Assembly (NCBI RefSeq): GCF_009765785.1
Contig: NZ_LMUT01000018.1
Coordinates: forward strand, 77,389-141,388
Source: Granulicella sp. L46
GTDB taxonomy: Bacteria > Acidobacteriota > Terriglobia > Terriglobales > Acidobacteriaceae
Direction: 5' to 3'
Length of the DNA stretch: 64,000 bases
The notes below the pieces were generated by a model. The model worked only from the letters and a program-made list of their open reading frames with translations, was not told the DNA's origin and did no database searches. This document shows, in pieces, positions 31,546 to 39,307 of this stretch (position 1 is the first letter of the stretch; every line of letters starts with the position of its first letter). A program made the position numbers and the translations under genes.

Positions 31546-32711
31546 TATGCGAGGGAGCGCAGGCGGGCTACCGCGGCGGGGATGATCGCGAGGGCGCGGT
31601 CGATCTCTGCTGCGGTGGTGAGGCGGGAGAGGGAGAGGCGCAGGCTGGAGCGGGCTTCGGCGGGGCTGAGGCCCATGGCGAGCAGGACGTGTGAGGGCTC
31701 GGTGGCTCCGGATTGGCAGGCGGCGCCGAAGCTGGCGGCGATGCCTTGCATGTCGAGCGCGATGAGTAGGGCTTCGGCGTCGACGTTGTCGAAGCGGAGG
31801 TTGGTGGTGTTGGGGGAGCGGTGTTCGGTTGAGCCGTTGACGTGGGTGTTGGGGACGGCGGCGAGCAGGCCTGCCTCGAGCTTGTCGCGGAGGGCTGCTA
31901 GCTCGCCGGGCGCGTCGGAGGCTAGCCACGACTGGGCGAGTTCGGCGGCGCGGCCGAGGGCTACGATGCCTGGGACGTTTTCTGTGCCGGCGCGGCGCTG
32001 GCGCTCCTGTGGGCCTCCGTGGAGTAGCGGCGCGACGTGGACGCCACTGCGGACGAAGAGGATGCCCGTGCCTTGCGGGGCGTACATTTTGTGTCCGGAG
32101 ATGCTGAGCAGGTCGACGTTCTTTAGCGCGCCGGTGAGGTCGATGGAGAGCTTGCCGGCGGCCTGTACCGCGTCGGTGTGGAAGAGGATCGCCGGGTTGT
32201 AGGCCTTGGCGATGCGGGCTAGCTTGCCGATGGGCTGGATGGCTCCGGTTTCGTTATTGGCGAACATGATGGAGACCAGCTCGGTGTCGGGGCGCAGAGC
32301 CGCTTCGAAGGCTTCGGGGTCGATGATGCCGTTGCTGGTGGGAGCGAGATAGGTGACCTCGGCGCCGCGGCGGCGGAGGGCCTGCGCGGTATAGAGGACG
32401 GCGTGGTGCTCGATTTCGGTGGTGAGGAGGTGGGCGGGCTGGCGCTTGTCGAGGTAGGGGGTCAGGACGCCGTCTAGTGCCAGGTTGTCGCTCTCGGTGC
32501 CGCCGGAGGTGAAGACGATTTCTTTCGCGGAACAGCCGAGGAGGCGGGCGATGGAGGTGCGGGCGTGGTCGACGGCGGAGCGGGCGCGCTGGCCGGCGTG
32601 GTGTGCGGAGCTGGGATTACCGAAGGTTTCGGACCAGAAGGGACGCATGGCCTCGACCACCTCGGGAAGGACGGAGGTGGTGGCGTTGGCGTCGAGGTAG
32701 ATGCGGTCCAT
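31545..32711 (-). CDS. Cysteine desulfurase, NifS/IscS class
   Basis: 388 residues from ATG 32711 (the frame runs 14 codons further but MDRIYLDANATTSVLPEVVE is the family N-terminus). ETFGNPSSAHHAGQRAR, IVFTSGGTESDNLAL, TEIEHHAVL and the PLP lysine block SISGHKMYAPQGTGILF are all present; the catalytic Cys is in SFGAACQSGATEPSHVL. It removes sulfur from cysteine for Fe-S clusters or tRNA thiolation. No iscU or other cluster-assembly gene is adjacent, so the partner is not shown. Confidence 0.95.
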   Translation of the reverse strand: MDRIYLDANATTSVLPEVVEAMRPFWSETFGNPSSAHHAGQRARSAVDHARTSIARLLGCSAKEIVFTSGGTESDNLALDGVLTPYLDKRQPAHLLTTEIEHHAVLYTAQALRRRGAEVTYLAPTSNGIIDPEAFEAALRPDTELVSIMFANNETGAIQPIGKLARIAKAYNPAILFHTDAVQAAGKLSIDLTGALKNVDLLSISGHKMYAPQGTGILFVRSGVHVAPLLHGGPQERQRRAGTENVPGIVALGRAAELAQSWLASDAPGELAALRDKLEAGLLAAVPNTHVNGSTEHRSPNTTNLRFDNVDAEALLIALDMQGIAASFGAACQSGATEPSHVLLAMGLSPAEARSSLRLSLSRLTTAAEIDRALAIIPAAVARLRSLA

Positions 32712-32725
32712 AGGTCGATTGTATG

Positions 32726-32915
32726 CGGATGGGGGTGCCCCCCCTCCCCCCACCCGGTCATACCTTCTCTGTAAGTCTCACAAAACACATTGGTTAGCCT
32801 GGCAAGTGCCCTTGGGAGCTACCTGTAAAGTAGTGCAATCACTTGGGTTAAGGGCAAAAGTACCCTCATCGAAAGAACTTAGCCCGCCTGATGGTGTGGG
32901 GGGACGGAGGATGTT
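32726..32915. repeat. Possible mobile repeat bounded by C-run and G-run
   Basis: A block of about 190 bases begins GGGGGTGCCCCCCCTCCCCCC and ends GGTGTGGGGGGACGGAGG. The ends are roughly inverted (CCTCCCCCCACC against GGTGTGGGGGGACGG). The interior is lower in GC and holds no ORF. It looks like a miniature repeat element, but only one copy is in the window. Confidence 0.4.
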
Positions 32916-33099
32916 GGGGGACTTATTCAATTGTAGGCCGTCGGTGGGGGTAACTATGCCAAGTTGCGGAAAGAGAAATCGGCTGTGGCAGCAAGGGTTT
33001 GGCGAGGTTTGGTGGGTGGTGGGGGGTTGACATGCGGATTTTGGGGTGTTTTCGAGGGTGATTCGGTGAATTTATTTTGGTGGGGTGGGGCGCACGCTT

Positions 33100-33345
33100 C
33101 GCGAGCGCTGGAAGCAGGTTCCTCGCTCCGCTCGGAATGACAGAAAGAAAGGCAAGGGCAGAAGCAGGTCCCGGAGGGAATTACAGAAAAAAGGCAAGGG
33201 CTTTGACGCGGAGGGCGCCAAGTTTGCCAAGTTTCGCGACGTAGAACCATGGACGGCGGCAGTAGATTTCCGAAGGGGATGACAGAACGAAAGGCAAGGG
33301 CAAGTGCCAATACAGGGGTCTCTCCACTTCGGTCGAGATGACGGG
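33100..33345. repeat. Repeat-rich intergenic stretch
   Basis: Three diverged copies of a unit like GAATGACAGAAAGAAAGGCA followed by AGGGC lie at about 33135-33160, 33180-33202 and 33278-33301. A GGGTCTCTCCACTTCGGTCG copy is at 33315-33344. The span 32712-33429 (about 720 bases) holds no gene I can support; long frames on the minus strand here are only translated repeats. Confidence 0.7.
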
Positions 33346-33429
33346 GTCTGGGTGGCTAATGGCAAGGGTAAAAAGGACCTCACGGCTGCGCGGTGGGGCT
33401 GCGCGACCGTGAGGCTTTGGAGAAGGGGG

Positions 33430-34248
33430 TTACTTGATTTGTTCGATGAGCACGGCGATGTCCATGTGGCGGGCGGTATTGGGGATGTCGATGGTGCCGA
33501 GCATGAAGGGTTTGTCCAGGGTGAGGACGGACGTGCCGTCGAGGACGGACTGGCGCACGACTGGCTCGGTGACGCCGGCGATGGTGACGGGCTGGTCCAG
33601 ACTCGAATCCTCGACCTTCGACCGCAGGCGGACACCATTGCCTGACACTGCGATGGTGGCGTCGAAGCTCATGCCGATGTCGAGGTAGGTGAACTGGGTT
33701 TGCACCTCGGAGCTAGGAGATGTGGCGGCAGCGCCGTTCGAATAAGTGCCCGTGGCGATTGGAATCTTGTTTCCTTCCTTCATGCTGGTGTGCTCTCCGT
33801 CGCCGAGCAGCATGGAATAGTGTTCGGTGCTAAGAGTTTTGCCGGCTTCAAGTTCTGTGAGGGTGTAGGTAACGCGGTAGGTCCTGATTGCGCGGTCGAG
33901 GTCATGGATGATCTTGTCGGCGAGGTTAAGCTGAGCGAGCGGAGCTTCGATGATGATGGCTTTTTGTGAATCGACGTAATAGATCTTTACGGTTGGGCAG
34001 AGCAAATTGCGGATGGCAACCATAACCTCAGTGCCTTGAATCTGCTGGTTCACATTGGTGAGGTAGAAGGTGCGTGTCTCGGTGGGGGCGTTGATCATCG
34101 CGACGCAGGGATTCGGCTTTGCGGCCGCTGGCAACGGGCTTGAGGAGTTGTTGTCCTGCGCCCTGGCGGCGAGGGTGAGAGGAAGAAGGCAGGCGGCGAG
34201 GACCATGAGGGATCGTGCGCCTATGCGGCGGGATTGGGTGCGAGTCAT
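33430..34248 (-). CDS. Exported secretin-like protein
   Basis: 272 residues with a signal peptide (SLMVLAACLLPLTLAARAQ). TNVNQQIQGTEVMVAIRNLL and VKIYYVDSQKAIIIEAPLAQ with ADKIIHDLD look like the N-domain of secretins (the repeats that end in I-x-x-LD). The C-terminal part (FTYLDIGMSFDATIAVSGNG, RLRSKVEDSSL, VLDGTSVLTLDKPFMLGTID) resembles a shortened secretin beta region. It is too short to form an outer-membrane gate alone. It is third in a run after the ECF sigma factor and its partner, 26 bases after the latter. Confidence 0.65.
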   Translation of the reverse strand: MTRTQSRRIGARSLMVLAACLLPLTLAARAQDNNSSSPLPAAAKPNPCVAMINAPTETRTFYLTNVNQQIQGTEVMVAIRNLLCPTVKIYYVDSQKAIIIEAPLAQLNLADKIIHDLDRAIRTYRVTYTLTELEAGKTLSTEHYSMLLGDGEHTSMKEGNKIPIATGTYSNGAAATSPSSEVQTQFTYLDIGMSFDATIAVSGNGVRLRSKVEDSSLDQPVTIAGVTEPVVRQSVLDGTSVLTLDKPFMLGTIDIPNTARHMDIAVLIEQIK

Positions 34249-34274
34249 TGGGTGAAGCTCCGTTCGTTGGGTTT

Positions 34275-35138
34275 TTAGTTGGAAGGGTTGGAGGTTGGCT
34301 CTGCAGGGGCTGACGTGGGGGCTTCCTGCGGTTGAGACGCGGTGGTGGGCTGAAGCGCGTCGGCTACGGCGAAGGGGGCGAGAAGGCTTTTGACATAGCT
34401 CTCGACGCTTGCGTGTTCGCGGGCTTCGGCGGCGGCGCGAAGGTTGGGGGCGCGGGCGAGGTCGAGCTCGGCTAGTTGGATGGGTTGGCCGGGGCGGGTG
34501 GCGGCTTGGATCAGCTTCTCCTGCGCGGTGAGAGGCATTGGCGGTGCGGGACGGCTGGGGGCGAGGGTTTCGGCGAGGGCGATGGCTTCGGGGTCCTGCG
34601 CGGACGGCGGGAGTAAAAACCGTGCTTCCTGGAGGGGGGCATGAGACCCGAGGCTGAAGCCTCGGGGGACCTGGTTGGTGGCGGCTACTGCAGAGAATCC
34701 CTCGGCGGCTAAAGCTGGATTGCTGGGGGGCGTGGTAGGGCGAGACTGTAGTGCCGCGCCATTAAGGCTGGCGCTTGATGAAGGATCGACGATGACTGGT
34801 GTGGTCCGCGCGGTGGTGGCGGGGGCGGTGTGATGGAAGAGGGTGATGGTTATGAGAGCCAACAGGATGGTTAGAGCAGCGGCGGCTACTGGGTAGCGTC
34901 GTGCCCGCGCGAACAAAATGCGGGGGTCCTTCACTGCGCTCAGGATGACGGGGAAAGGCGAGGTGGTGGTCGGTTGAGCTGTCGTGACACTGCGGGCTTC
35001 GGCGGCCTGGGCCAGGCGGGCGGCGATGCGCTGTTCGAGGCCGGTGGGGGGCTCGGTGATGCGCAGGGCGTCGAGGACCTGGTCGATGCGGGCGTCGGGA
35101 TGCGCGTTCGGATAGGTGTGGGTGGTTTGGGAATTCAT
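34275..35138 (-). CDS. Membrane partner of the ECF sigma factor, probable anti-sigma factor, with repeat insertions
   Basis: 287 residues; its ATG overlaps the sigma-factor stop by four bases (ATGA), the arrangement of sigma/anti-sigma pairs. DARIDQVLDALRITEPPTGLEQRIAARL forms a cytoplasmic helical N-terminus, and YPVAAAALTILLALITITLF is the one membrane segment. No zinc-finger HxxxCxxC is present. Three dispersed repeats lie in frame, encoding about residues 63-73 (FPVILSAVKDPRI), 158-164 (VPRGFSLGS) and 177-183 (PPSAQDP). The protein is thus partly repeat-built. Anti-sigma function is inferred from context. Confidence 0.7.
   Translation of the reverse strand: MNSQTTHTYPNAHPDARIDQVLDALRITEPPTGLEQRIAARLAQAAEARSVTTAQPTTTSPFPVILSAVKDPRILFARARRYPVAAAALTILLALITITLFHHTAPATTARTTPVIVDPSSSASLNGAALQSRPTTPPSNPALAAEGFSAVAATNQVPRGFSLGSHAPLQEARFLLPPSAQDPEAIALAETLAPSRPAPPMPLTAQEKLIQAATRPGQPIQLAELDLARAPNLRAAAEAREHASVESYVKSLLAPFAVADALQPTTASQPQEAPTSAPAEPTSNPSN
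34591..34613. repeat. GTCCTGCGCGGACGGCG-family copy inside a gene
   Basis: GGGTCCTGCGCGGACGGCGG with GAG, in frame within the sigma-factor partner gene (read as LLPPSAQDP on the minus strand). Confidence 0.8.
34647..34666. repeat. GAGGCTGAAGCCTC palindrome inside a gene
   Basis: CCCGAGGCT, GA, AGCCTCGGG: a perfect 9-bp palindrome read in frame as PRGFSLG on the minus strand. Confidence 0.8.
34922..34952. repeat. GGGTCCTTCACTGCGCTCAGGATGACG-type repeat inside a gene
   Basis: GGGGTCCTTCACTGCGCTCA then GGATGACGGGG. Related to the copies at 19427 and 33315 (same start GGGTC, CACT core and GATGACG end) and read in frame as VILSAVKDP on the minus strand. Confidence 0.75.
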
Positions 35139-35716
35139 GCGGAGGTTCCTTTCTCGAGCCGTTCGCGGAGGCGGGTGCGGGCTCGGAAGAGCAGGGCGCG
35201 GACGGCGGATTCGGAGCGGTGGAGGATGGTGGAGATCTCGGTGATGCTGAGCTCGTCGATGGCGGAGAGTAGCAGGGCGTGGCGCTCGGGTTTGGGGAGG
35301 CGCTCGATTTCGCGGAGGGTCGCGGTGATCTGGCGGGCGTCGGAGAGGGCCTGGTCGGCGGGGATGGAGTGGGCGACGAGGGATTCGGCGAAGGGCTCGT
35401 CTAGCTGGTCGGGACGGATGCGGCGGCGGCGATCGATGGCCAGGTTCCAGGTGATGCGGACGAGCCAGACGCGGAGGTCGCGGATGTCGGGGAGCTTCTT
35501 CTCGTGTTCAAGAACGCGGAGGAATGCGTCCTGGACGACGTCTTCGGATTCGGCGCGGTTGCGGAGGATGGAGTGGGCGACGCGGAAGAGCAGCGCGGAG
35601 TATGTCTGGACGAGCGCGGTGATGTCGGTCTCCGATGGGGCTTCTGCGGAGACAAACGCCACGTCCCACTGCCTTTCCCAGTGGCTGGGTAAATCCAACC
35701 GACCGCTCGACGCCAT
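35135..35716 (-). CDS. ECF-type RNA polymerase sigma factor
   Basis: 193 residues. Region 2 is YSALLFRVAHSILRNRAESE with DVVQDAFLRVLEHEKKL and RVWLVRITWNLAIDRRRR; region 4 is LREIERLPKPERHALLLSAI, LSITEISTILHRSESAVRALLFRARTRLRERL. It redirects RNA polymerase to stress or envelope promoters. Downstream and overlapping are the membrane partner and a secretin-like protein, which are probably under the same control. The promoter it recognises is not identifiable here. Confidence 0.94.
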   Translation of the reverse strand: MASSGRLDLPSHWERQWDVAFVSAEAPSETDITALVQTYSALLFRVAHSILRNRAESEDVVQDAFLRVLEHEKKLPDIRDLRVWLVRITWNLAIDRRRRIRPDQLDEPFAESLVAHSIPADQALSDARQITATLREIERLPKPERHALLLSAIDELSITEISTILHRSESAVRALLFRARTRLRERLEKGTSA

Positions 35717-35842
35717 GTTTAACCTCTATAGGCAAAGACGGGCGAGTGCGAATTTCGCTCGGGAATATTTTTATGCTGTGGGAAAGGGGTACTGCTAGGC
35801 TGGATGTGCTTTTGGAATGGAATTTGAACCGAGGTGATCGCA

Positions 35843-36445
35843 ATGCGTTTAAAGATGATGACGATGGGTTTGGCGCTGAGTGCTTGTTGTTTGGCAAGCG
35901 TTGGTTCCGTGGCGGCGAGCGCACAGATGAAGATGGATGAGCCGATGAAGATGGGTGCGACGTCGCCGGCGAAGGCGCTGGATGATCTGCTGAATTTGTA
36001 TGAGAACGATGCGATGGGTGTGGTGAAGGCGATGCCCGCGGACAAATATAACTTTGCGCCGTCGGTGGCGATCTTTGTTCCGGGGCAGGGCGTGAAGTTC
36101 GGGACCGTGCGGACGTTTGTGCAGCAGGTAACGCATGTGGCGGAGGCGAACTACTACTTCTATTCGGCCGTGGGCGGTATGAAGCCGGACGTGGATGTGA
36201 AGGCGATTGAGACGATCACGACGAAGGATCAGGCGGTTGCCGCCTTGGCTGCGTCGTTCGCGTTTGCGCATAAGGCGATCGCGACGATCACGCCGGAGAA
36301 TGCATTTGAGCCGATCAAGCCTATCGACGGCCAGAGCACGCGCGCGACGCTGGCGGCCTTTGGCGTGGCTCATGGCTACGATCACTATGGGCAGCTTGTG
36401 GAGTACCTGCGGATGAATGGGATTGTGCCGCCGGGAAGCAAGTAA
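35843..36445 (+). CDS. Exported DinB-like protein
   Basis: 200 residues from ATG 35843 (GAGGTGA about 5 bases upstream). Signal peptide MTMGLALSACCLASVGSVAA precedes a four-helix DinB/YfiT-type domain: LDDLLNLYENDAMGVVKAMP, VRTFVQQVTHVAEANYYFYS and FGVAHGYDHYGQLVEYLRMNG give the three potential metal-binding His (QQVTH and HGYDHYGQ). DinB-fold proteins are often thiol transferases; the export signal and acidobacterial abundance leave its role open. Confidence 0.85.
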   Translation: MRLKMMTMGLALSACCLASVGSVAASAQMKMDEPMKMGATSPAKALDDLLNLYENDAMGVVKAMPADKYNFAPSVAIFVPGQGVKFGTVRTFVQQVTHVAEANYYFYSAVGGMKPDVDVKAIETITTKDQAVAALAASFAFAHKAIATITPENAFEPIKPIDGQSTRATLAAFGVAHGYDHYGQLVEYLRMNGIVPPGSK

Positions 36446-36448
36446 GGC

Positions 36449-36482
36449 AGGGGATAGAGGATAGGGGATAGAGTGTAGAGAA
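36449..36482 (+). repeat. GGGATAGAGTGTAG-family repeat after the DinB gene
   Basis: CAGGGGATAGAGGATAGGGG then ATAGAGTGTAGAGAA, three head-to-tail units starting four bases after the DinB stop codon. Same family as 464-562. Confidence 0.8.
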
Positions 36483-36552
36483 GACGGGCTGCCTCTGCGG
36501 AGGTGGCCCGCTTTGTTTGGTTGGTGCTAGGTTGATGGGGTGAGGTGTCGGG

Positions 36553-37809
36553 ATGGTGGATGCGGGGCGGGTGATCGCGAATCTGGAGGAGCTGCGGGCG
36601 TTGACTGCGGATGAGTCTGGGGCGCAGCGGGTGGCTTGGTCGCCGACCTGGCTGAACGCTCGGGCTTGGTTTGAGGGGAAGCTGAAGGGCATTAGCGAAG
36701 CGACGGGCGCGGAGCTTGAGGCGCATTATGATGCGGCGGGAAATCACTGGGTGACGCTGGTGGGAGCGAGTGAGCGGGCGCTGGTGGTGGGGAGTCATTT
36801 GGATTCGGTGCCGAATGGGGGATGGTTGGATGGGTGCCTGGGGGTGATGGCCGGACTGGAAGTGTTGACGCATGCGGCCGAGATGTATGCGGGGCGGCCG
36901 CCGGTAACGGTGAAGCTGGTGGATTGGGCGGACGAAGAGGGTGCGCGGTTTGGGCGGAGCTTGTTTGGGTCGGCGGCGTTTGCGGGGAAGGCTACCGTGG
37001 AGGCGGATCGCGGGCGGACGGATAAGGATGGCGTGACGCTCGAGGCTGCGCTCGCAGGGTGTGGTGTGGATGTTGAGCGGGTGGGGGAGGCCGTTCGCGA
37101 GCAGAAGAACTTGGCTGCGTACCTTGAACTGCATATTGAGCAGGGGCCGATTCTCGAGCGGCTGGGAAAGTCGCTTGCAGTGGTGCAGGGGACGAAGGGC
37201 GTGGAGCGGTGGGCGATTACGTTTCGGGGGCAGGAGGCGCATTCGGGATCGACGCCGATGGAGGTGCGGCGAGATGCGCTGGCAGCCGCTGCGAAGTTGG
37301 CCTTGGAGATTCGGCCGATTGCAAAGAAACATTCGCAGGCCGTGGCGACGATGGGGAGCGTGAAGACGTTTCCGGGGATCGTGACGGCGGTGGTGGGTCG
37401 GTGCGAGACGACGCTGGATATGCGGGATCTCGACGCAGAGGTGTTGGCGCAGATGTTGCGTGAGGCGCGCGCGGCGAGTGAGCGGTTTGCGCAGGAAGAA
37501 GGTTGCACGGTGGAGTGGGCGAAGATCTGGTCGATTGAGCCGATACCGTTTTCGGAGCCGCTGATCGCGCTGGCGGAAGAGGCGATCGTGGAGACGGTGG
37601 GGACCTGCGAGCGGCTGCCGAGTGGGCCGCTACATGATGCGGCGGAGGTTGCGCGGCTGGGAATTCCTACGGTGATGATGTTTGTGCAGAGTCTGAATGG
37701 GCTCAGCCATAATGCGGCGGAGGATACGAAGCGCGAGCACCTGGAGCAGGCGGTGGAGGCGTTCGTGCGGCTGAGCGAGAAGACGATGGAGTGGATTGCG
37801 CGGTCGTGA
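36553..37809 (+). CDS. M20-family N-carbamoyl amino acid amidohydrolase (beta-ureidopropionase-type)
   Basis: 418 residues, GAGGTGTCGGG upstream. GSHLDSVPNGGWLDGCLGVM supplies the first metal ligands (His, Asp), KLVDWADEEGARFGRSLFGS the Glu pair, and LELHIEQGPILE a further His; GPLHDAAEVARLGIPTVMMF is the last. This is the HyuC/AllC/PydC branch, which hydrolyses N-carbamoyl-beta-alanine or allantoate. The downstream genes for reductive pyrimidine breakdown make N-carbamoyl-beta-alanine the likely substrate, giving beta-alanine, CO2 and ammonia. Confidence 0.9.
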   Translation: MVDAGRVIANLEELRALTADESGAQRVAWSPTWLNARAWFEGKLKGISEATGAELEAHYDAAGNHWVTLVGASERALVVGSHLDSVPNGGWLDGCLGVMAGLEVLTHAAEMYAGRPPVTVKLVDWADEEGARFGRSLFGSAAFAGKATVEADRGRTDKDGVTLEAALAGCGVDVERVGEAVREQKNLAAYLELHIEQGPILERLGKSLAVVQGTKGVERWAITFRGQEAHSGSTPMEVRRDALAAAAKLALEIRPIAKKHSQAVATMGSVKTFPGIVTAVVGRCETTLDMRDLDAEVLAQMLREARAASERFAQEEGCTVEWAKIWSIEPIPFSEPLIALAEEAIVETVGTCERLPSGPLHDAAEVARLGIPTVMMFVQSLNGLSHNAAEDTKREHLEQAVEAFVRLSEKTMEWIARS

Positions 37810-37945
37810 GATGTAGGAGCCGGCAGCGGGACTCCCACTTTTGATGCGGATGGTGCATAATCTAACCTTCATCCGACAGCCCCGGCATCCTGCAAGCCCG
37901 GATCAGGGCTGGCAGCGGATTTGAGAAGGAGATGTGCGCGTTCCC

Positions 37946-39307
37946 ATGAGTGAGGCGACCAACTTTTTTTCGAAGGCAGGGGTATCGGCGGAGGTTGCAG
38001 AGCGGTTTGCGGATCTGCATCCGCCGCTGGAGAAGACCGCTGCGGTGACCGAGGCGCTGCGCTGTTTGTACTGCTTCGATGCGCCGTGCATGGGGGCTTG
38101 TCCGACGCATATTGATGTGCCGAAGTTCATCAAGAAGATTGCGAGTGGCAACCTCGAGGGGTCGGCGCGGACGATTCTTGAGGCGAATATTCTGGGGGCG
38201 AGCTGTTCGCGGGCTTGCCCGGTGCAGGTGCTGTGCGAGGGCGCCTGCGTGATGCATCGTTACAACAAGCAGCCGATTGAGATTGGCAGGCTGCAGCGGT
38301 TTGCGATGGACGCGCTGCATGCGTCGGGCGATCCGCTGCCGTTCACGCCGGGTGCGGACACAGGCAAGCGTGTGGCGTTGATTGGTGGTGGGCCAGCATC
38401 GCTAGCTTGCGCGGCGGAGTTGCGCAGGCGTGGGGTGCGGGCGGAGATCTTCGATGCGCGGCCGCTGCCGGGTGGTTTGAACACCTATGGCATTGCGGAG
38501 TACAAGTTGCCGCTCGCCGAGAGCCTGCGCGAGATCGACATGCTGGCTGAGCTGGGCGTGGAGTTTCACTTCGAGACGATGGTGAATGCGGCGAAGCTTG
38601 CGGAGTTGGAAGCGAGCTATGATGCGGTGTTTCTTGGCATGGGATTGGGTGCCATCCACAAGCTTGGCGTGGCGGGCGAGGAGCTTGAGGGCGTGACCAA
38701 TGCACTCGATTTTATTGCGGGATACAAGAGTGGGACGCTCAAGGATGTGCCGTCGCGAGTGGCTGTGATTGGTGCGGGGAATACGGCGATCGACGCGGCG
38801 AATGCGGCGGTGCGGCTGGGCGCGAACGAGGTGCATATGGTGTATCGGCGCGGCTCGGAGCAGATGTCGGCGTTCGGGTTTGAGTATGAGCACGCGAGGA
38901 AGGAGGGTGTGCGGTTTCTGTGGCATGTGACTCCGGTGAAGGTGGTGGGCGAGAAGAAGGTGGAGGCGCTGGAGCTGGCGCAGCTGGAATCTGCTGAAGA
39001 TGGTTCACTGGTGCCGAGGGCCGGTCCACACATTCTGCTGGAGGTGGACCTGGTGGTACTGGCGATCGGTCAGGCGACGCATGCGGAGTTTGTGAGCACG
39101 GCGGCCGGCAAGGATGCGGGCAAGGTGCGGCTGGAGCGTGGGCGAATCGTGATCGATCGCGAGACGGGGCAAACGTCGAACCCGAAGTTTTTTGCGGGAG
39201 GCGATTGCACCAACGGAGGACGCGAGGTGGTGGACGCAGTTGCGGATGGAAAGCGGGCGGGGATTGGGATTGCGGTGTGGTTAGAGGGTCAACATGCCAA
39301 CGCTTGA
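37946..39307 (+). CDS. preT: NAD(P)-dependent dihydropyrimidine dehydrogenase, PreT subunit
   Basis: 453 residues from ATG 37946; a GTG at 37934 is in frame, but AAGGAG is too close to it. The N-terminal Fe-S region reads LYCFDAPCMGACPTHIDVPK and GASCSRACPVQVLCEGACV. Then come FAD (ALIGGGPASLACAAELRRRG) and NADPH (VAVIGAGNTAIDAANAAVRLG) Rossmann folds. PreT passes electrons to PreA, which reduces uracil or thymine. A small hairpin (37891-37916) lies upstream in the 136-base gap after the carbamoylase gene. The 3' end overlaps preA by 14 bases. Confidence 0.94.
   Translation: MSEATNFFSKAGVSAEVAERFADLHPPLEKTAAVTEALRCLYCFDAPCMGACPTHIDVPKFIKKIASGNLEGSARTILEANILGASCSRACPVQVLCEGACVMHRYNKQPIEIGRLQRFAMDALHASGDPLPFTPGADTGKRVALIGGGPASLACAAELRRRGVRAEIFDARPLPGGLNTYGIAEYKLPLAESLREIDMLAELGVEFHFETMVNAAKLAELEASYDAVFLGMGLGAIHKLGVAGEELEGVTNALDFIAGYKSGTLKDVPSRVAVIGAGNTAIDAANAAVRLGANEVHMVYRRGSEQMSAFGFEYEHARKEGVRFLWHVTPVKVVGEKKVEALELAQLESAEDGSLVPRAGPHILLEVDLVVLAIGQATHAEFVSTAAGKDAGKVRLERGRIVIDRETGQTSNPKFFAGGDCTNGGREVVDAVADGKRAGIGIAVWLEGQHANA

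Noticed and set aside
33072-33638. 188-codon minus-strand frame between the repeats
   Set aside because: It is translated repeat sequence that enters the secretin-like gene in the wrong frame.
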